From Verrucomicrobiales bacterium (lineage in GTDB: Bacteria > Verrucomicrobiota > Verrucomicrobiia > Limisphaerales > SXQI01), in NCBI GenBank assembly GCA_005793025.1, contig SXQI01000254.1, positions 1 to 9,265 on the forward strand: DNA of 9,265 nucleotides, written 5' to 3'. Shown here one piece after another: positions 6,044 through 9,265 of the stretch. How positions within the stretch are numbered: position 1 is the stretch's first letter; each line of letters begins with the position of its first letter. Under the pieces are notes generated by a model that made no database searches, was not told the origin of the DNA, and worked only from the letters and a program-made list of their open reading frames with translations. Made by a program: the position numbers and the translations under genes.

Positions 6044-7315
6044 ATGGGAGAACTAGTTGGAAATTTATTGGTGGCCCAATCGGGCGGGCCGACTGCGGTC
6101 ATCAACGCGAGTGTGGCCGGGGTGGTGCAAGAAGCAGGTCGCCATGGGTGCATTGAGGAGATTTACGCCGGCCTGAACGGGATTCTAGGAATTCTGAACG
6201 AGGAGTTGATCGATCTCAACGAAGAGAAAGCGCGCGCCATTGAGGGGCTGAAATTCACTCCCGGCTCTGCTTTTGGAACTTGCCGGTATAAGATCAATTT
6301 CACCAAAAACCCCGAAGCGGCCGCCAAGGATATGGATCGCCTGTTTCAGGTGTTCGAGGCCCATAACATCCGATACTTTTTCTACGCGGGAGGAAACGAT
6401 TCACAAGATACCTCCAATCGAATCCACGCTGAGGCGGTCAAACGCAATTATGAAATCCGGGTTGTCGGGGTTCCGAAGACGATTGATAACGACCTTCCGC
6501 ACACGGATCACTGCCCTGGGTATGGTTCGGCGATCAAGTATTGCGCGACGACCGTGATGGAAATTGGTCTGGATGTGGGTGGGATGGCGACGGACGACGG
6601 TTCCTGTTGCATCGTGGAGGTCATGGGGCGTTCGGCTGGCTGGATTGCAGCCGGAACGGTTCTTGCGAAACGGAATCCATCCGATGCACCTCACATTATT
6701 TTGATGCCTGAGATCGCATTCAACGAAGAGGCGTTTTTGTCGAAGGTTCGGGAAACAATCGCGGCGAACAAGTTTTGCATCGTGGTGGTTGGTGAAGGGT
6801 TGAAGAACGCAGCGGGTGAGGAACTCGGTGCTGACAAGTCACGAGTGGACGCCTTCGGTCATGCGGTGCTCTCAGGTGCTGCAGATCGTTTAGCGGAACT
6901 TGTGCAAGGCAAACTCAACACCAAGACCCGCACGGTTAAACTTGGATATGCGCAACGTGCAGCAGGCCATTTTGCAAGCTTGACGGATGCCACCGAAGCC
7001 GCCCAATGCGGCGAGGCAGCCGTGAAGGCGGCGATCGACGGACGCAGCGGTTTCATGGTGAAACTCGTCCGGACGTCTAGCGCGCCTTACAAAGTGACGA
7101 CCGATCTTCAAGATTTGAACGATATCGCCAACGTGGAGCACTTTATTCCCCGCGAATGGATCAGCGAGGACGGGTTGCTCCCGAACGAAAAATTCGTGGA
7201 ATACGCACGCCCGTTGATTGAAGGTGAGGTTCGACCAGTCACCGAAGGTGGGCTTCCGAAATATATCGTGTTAGAAAAGACCAAGGTGGAAAAGAAACTG
7301 AGCCCTCGTTCCTAA
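6044..7315 (+). CDS. 6-phosphofructokinase, pyrophosphate-dependent type
   Basis: This cytoplasmic glycolytic enzyme phosphorylates fructose 6-phosphate to fructose 1,6-bisphosphate. The phosphoryl donor is inferred to be pyrophosphate (EC 2.7.1.90), which makes the step reversible. Numbered from the ATG at 6044 (423 residues), SGGPTAVIN is at 13-21, GGNDSQDT at 116-123 and PKTIDND at 144-150. In this family an Asp after GG(N/D) and a Lys in PKTIDND mark PPi users, whereas ATP enzymes have Gly at both places (GGDGS, PGTIDND). The sugar-phosphate-binding block MGRSAGW is at 194-200, and VGEGLKNAAGEELG and the later C-terminal elements are intact. The length fits the roughly 400-residue PPi-type clade. 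The frame is open from a GTG at 5978, but the family normally begins just before GNLLVAQSGGP, and GAGAAG lies about 9 bases before the ATG, so I choose 6044. The gene has its own leader and ends in a strong terminator, so it is probably monocistronic. Confidence 0.93.
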   Translation: MGELVGNLLVAQSGGPTAVINASVAGVVQEAGRHGCIEEIYAGLNGILGILNEELIDLNEEKARAIEGLKFTPGSAFGTCRYKINFTKNPEAAAKDMDRLFQVFEAHNIRYFFYAGGNDSQDTSNRIHAEAVKRNYEIRVVGVPKTIDNDLPHTDHCPGYGSAIKYCATTVMEIGLDVGGMATDDGSCCIVEVMGRSAGWIAAGTVLAKRNPSDAPHIILMPEIAFNEEAFLSKVRETIAANKFCIVVVGEGLKNAAGEELGADKSRVDAFGHAVLSGAADRLAELVQGKLNTKTRTVKLGYAQRAAGHFASLTDATEAAQCGEAAVKAAIDGRSGFMVKLVRTSSAPYKVTTDLQDLNDIANVEHFIPREWISEDGLLPNEKFVEYARPLIEGEVRPVTEGGLPKYIVLEKTKVEKKLSPRS

Positions 7316-7337
7316 CCGGTCTAATAAATTGTTCATA

Positions 7338-7370
7338 GGCGGTCACGCTGAGGCGTTGACCGCCTTTTTT
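7338..7370 (+). terminator. Rho-independent terminator after the phosphofructokinase gene
   Basis: GGCGGTCA (7338-7345) pairs perfectly with TGACCGCC (7357-7364). Inside it, CGC (7346-7348) can pair with GCG (7353-7355) around the tetraloop TGAG, with one bulged T. Six T follow directly (7365-7370). It starts 22 bases after the TAA at 7313-7315 and separates the phosphofructokinase gene from the aldehyde dehydrogenase gene. Confidence 0.92.
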
Positions 7371-7420
7371 GTTTACAGTAAGACTCGAACACTGGTTGGG
7401 TTGAACACAGAAATGCAGTT

Positions 7421-8878
7421 ATGAGAGAGTATCAGAATTTTATTGGTGGGGAATGGGTAGGAGCCCGTTCGGGACAATCGTTCGAGAACCGAAACCCCGC
7501 TGACATTCGCGAGGTTGTGGCGGGCTATCCCATCAGCGGAGCCGCAGAGGCGGTGCAAGCGATCGATGCGGCAGCAGCGGCACAACCCGCTTGGGGAAAG
7601 CAGACCTCCGTCGCAAGGGGCCGAGTCCTCAGCAAGGCAGGACAAATTTTAGAAGGTCGGAAAGCCGAACTCGCGGATTTGCTGATGCGCGAGGAAGGCA
7701 AGACACTTGCGGAAAGCACAGGAGAGGTTCAGAGGGCAGTGGATATTTTCCGATTTTATGGTGGCTTAAGCTACACGCTGGGTGGACAGACCCTGCCCCA
7801 TGATCTGCCCGGCAACCTCCTCTACACCACGCGACAACCGCTGGGTGTTGTGGGACTGATAACTCCTTGGAATTTTCCGATCGCGATTCCCAGTTGGAAA
7901 CTTGCTCCTGCGCTGGTGTCGGGGAATTCGGTGGTGATCAAACCCGCGAGTCAAGTGCCCGCACTGACCTTGGAATTAGCCCGTGTATTGGCAGAAGCCG
8001 GATTGCCGAAAGGGGTTTTGAATGTGGTGGTCGGTGAAGGTCGTGCTGTGGGGGGTGAAATCGCGACAAATCGACAGGTAGCCGCAGTATCGTTTACGGG
8101 ATCATACACGGTGGGGTCCCAAGTTTATCTCCAATTGGCACAGCGGATGGCACGGGCTCAAATGGAAATGGGCGGAAAGAACCCGACGATCGTGCTAGCG
8201 GATGCTGATCTTGATTTGGCTGTCTCGCTGGTGAGTCGGGCGGCTTTTGGCCTCACAGGCCAAGCCTGCACTGCCACCAGTCGGGTGATTGTTGAGGAGT
8301 CTGTCGCGCCTGAATTCACGGCAAAATTGGCAGCACGAGCAAGAACTTGGAAAGTTGGACCCGGTTGGGTTCCCGGGGTCGAGATGGGACCCGCTGTGAA
8401 CGAACAGGAATTACTGGGTAATTTGCAGCACGTCCAGAGAGCGATTGACGAAGGGGCGACTTTGGTAGCCGGAGGGAACCGATTGACTGAAGGAGATCTT
8501 GTGCACGGGTTTTTTATGGAACCAACGGTGATCTCCGGGGTAACGCCAAGCATGGGATTGGCTCAGGAAGAAGTATTTGGTCCAGTGGTTGCGGTGCTGA
8601 GTGTCGCAGATTTCGACGAAGCGATCCGTGTGGCGAATGGGGTGGATGTGGGCCTTTCCGCGTCGATCGTGACGAGGGACTTGAAGAAAGCCATGCTCTA
8701 CAGCGAACAAATCGAGGCGGGGGTGGTTAAAATCAACCAAATCTCAACCGGTCTCTCGTTACAAGCTCCCTTCGGTGGGATCAAAAAATCGAGCACAGAT
8801 ACATTCCGCGAACAAGGTGCTGGAGCCATCGACTTCTACACGCGGAGCAAGACTGTTTATTTGGATTATTCGAGTTAG
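7421..8878 (+). CDS. Aldehyde dehydrogenase, probable 2-oxoglutarate semialdehyde dehydrogenase
   Basis: This NAD(P)-dependent oxidoreductase of the classical aldehyde dehydrogenase superfamily has 485 residues, the normal length. Key residues are visible: Asn151 in TPWNFP (oxyanion hole), Lys174 in VIKPAS (cofactor), FTGSYTVG at 225-232 (cofactor loop), Glu249 in EMGGKNP (general base), Cys283 in GQACTATSR (nucleophile), and Glu384 in EEVFGP. The context [15 protein letters not shown] and the C-terminal [12 protein letters not shown] with [12 protein letters not shown] resemble the YcbD-type enzymes that oxidise 2,5-dioxopentanoate to 2-oxoglutarate (EC 1.2.1.26), the last step of oxidative pentose, glucarate and galactarate routes. 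Succinate semialdehyde or another aldehyde remains possible, since substrate choice is hard to read from sequence. The ATG at 7421 gives the standard [13 protein letters not shown] beginning. The gene is 50 bases past a terminator, so it should have its own promoter, although I see no convincing one. Confidence 0.9.
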   Translation: MREYQNFIGGEWVGARSGQSFENRNPADIREVVAGYPISGAAEAVQAIDAAAAAQPAWGKQTSVARGRVLSKAGQILEGRKAELADLLMREEGKTLAESTGEVQRAVDIFRFYGGLSYTLGGQTLPHDLPGNLLYTTRQPLGVVGLITPWNFPIAIPSWKLAPALVSGNSVVIKPASQVPALTLELARVLAEAGLPKGVLNVVVGEGRAVGGEIATNRQVAAVSFTGSYTVGSQVYLQLAQRMARAQMEMGGKNPTIVLADADLDLAVSLVSRAAFGLTGQACTATSRVIVEESVAPEFTAKLAARARTWKVGPGWVPGVEMGPAVNEQELLGNLQHVQRAIDEGATLVAGGNRLTEGDLVHGFFMEPTVISGVTPSMGLAQEEVFGPVVAVLSVADFDEAIRVANGVDVGLSASIVTRDLKKAMLYSEQIEAGVVKINQISTGLSLQAPFGGIKKSSTDTFREQGAGAIDFYTRSKTVYLDYSS

Positions 8879-8881
8879 CGT

Positions 8882-8903
8882 CGGGATTGTTGAATCAATT
8901 CCG
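8882..8903 (+). terminator. Stem-loop after the aldehyde dehydrogenase gene, no T-run
   Basis: CGGGATTG (8882-8889) pairs with CAATTCCG (8896-8903), eight pairs including one G-T wobble, around the loop TTGAAT, three bases after the stop codon. The lack of a T-run argues against efficient intrinsic termination; it may protect the 3' end or be a weak terminator. Confidence 0.3.
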
Positions 8904-8947
8904 GTCGGTGTCAGTCGAATGCCTGTTGGTGGAAACCTGTTCCGAGA

Positions 8948-9265
8948 ATGAACAACACCGCAGTCTATTCCGCTGAACCCTTGCGGCATCTGAGTTCCAA
9001 AAATCAGGCGGTGAATCGTTGCGTTCGCAAGGTGATAGCGTCGGTCGCATTCCTTTGGACAACAGCGACTGGGCTCGGATTACTCGCTGAAGATTTTCAG
9101 GGTGCCCACCACGTCACCGAATATGAGAGTGAGCCCTTTAGTTATACTCGTAATCAACCGAACGATGACGTGAGTCGGCTGAATCAACGACTGGAGAACG
9201 GGGAAGCACCTTTGGAGTTCGATGCCAAGTATGGATACCTCCCAGATTTATTGAAGCGGCTTCAA
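8948..9265 (+). CDS. N-terminal part of a secreted hypothetical protein
   Basis: The frame opens with ATG at 8948 and stays open to the window end (106 codons), so it is truncated on the right. Residues about 22-48 (NRCVRKVIASVAFLWTTATGLGLLAED) are a basic stretch followed by a hydrophobic core, a signal peptide or anchor. The 21 residues before it are polar, so a start at GTG 9011, giving a standard n-region, is a realistic alternative. The mature part has FSYTRNQPNDDVSRLNQRLENG and then LEFDAKYGYLPDLLKRLQ. From memory, this order (a short repeat-like 'V-RLN-RL--G' segment, then 'LEFD---GYLP-LLK-L') occurs near the start of large uncharacterised exported proteins in Verrucomicrobia and Planctomycetes, some linked to c-type cytochrome domains; I cannot confirm that here. 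It lies 69 bases after the aldehyde dehydrogenase gene on the same strand. The function is not assignable. Confidence 0.68.
   Translation, partial: MNNTAVYSAEPLRHLSSKNQAVNRCVRKVIASVAFLWTTATGLGLLAEDFQGAHHVTEYESEPFSYTRNQPNDDVSRLNQRLENGEAPLEFDAKYGYLPDLLKRLQ

Noticed and set aside
7372..7420. TTTACA as a -35 box for the aldehyde dehydrogenase gene
   Set aside because: At 17-base spacing the -10 position reads GTTGGG, which is not promoter-like, and no better pair was seen.
8158..8553. 131-codon minus-strand open frame within the aldehyde dehydrogenase gene
   Set aside because: It lies fully antisense to a gene with intact catalytic motifs, and its product has no recognisable features.

Overview
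The window looks like ordinary chromosomal DNA from a free-living member of the Planctomycetota-Verrucomicrobiota-Chlamydiota group, most likely a verrucomicrobium. This is an inference from four things: an RNase HIII, a pyrophosphate-type phosphofructokinase, the paired LON-domain and DUF1844 genes, and weak Shine-Dalgarno signals at most starts. No rRNA, tRNA, CRISPR array, transposase or phage gene was seen. No gene-free stretch exceeds 300 bases; the longest is 143 bases, before the phosphofructokinase gene.

Layout. At 1-489 (+) is the C-terminal part of a major-facilitator permease of the anion:cation symporter type, cut by the window edge. RNase HIII follows at 536-1528 (+). Convergent to it is a minus-strand group, read right to left: a stand-alone LON substrate-binding-domain protein (3928-3254), a DUF1844 protein whose start overlaps the LON stop (3257-2808), and an exported aldose 1-epimerase (2708-1560). 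Divergent from that group and on the plus strand are a membrane-anchored coiled-coil protein (4026-4796), GTP 3',8-cyclase MoaA (4836-5900), and a PPi-type 6-phosphofructokinase (6044-7315) that ends at a clear intrinsic terminator. Then come an aldehyde dehydrogenase resembling 2-oxoglutarate semialdehyde dehydrogenases (7421-8878) and the first 106 codons of a signal-peptide-bearing protein that runs off the right edge (8948-9265).

How the genes fit together. Several products concern carbohydrate use: a probable sugar-acid permease, a periplasmic mutarotase, a reversible PPi-dependent glycolytic enzyme and a semialdehyde dehydrogenase of the kind that ends oxidative sugar-acid pathways. They are interleaved with housekeeping genes (RNase HIII, MoaA), and nothing proves they form one pathway. 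I found no strong case for an undescribed multi-gene system. The best second-look items are the extended loop in MoaA, tandem hairpins in the phosphofructokinase leader, the coupled LON/DUF1844 pair, and the truncated secreted protein at the right edge.
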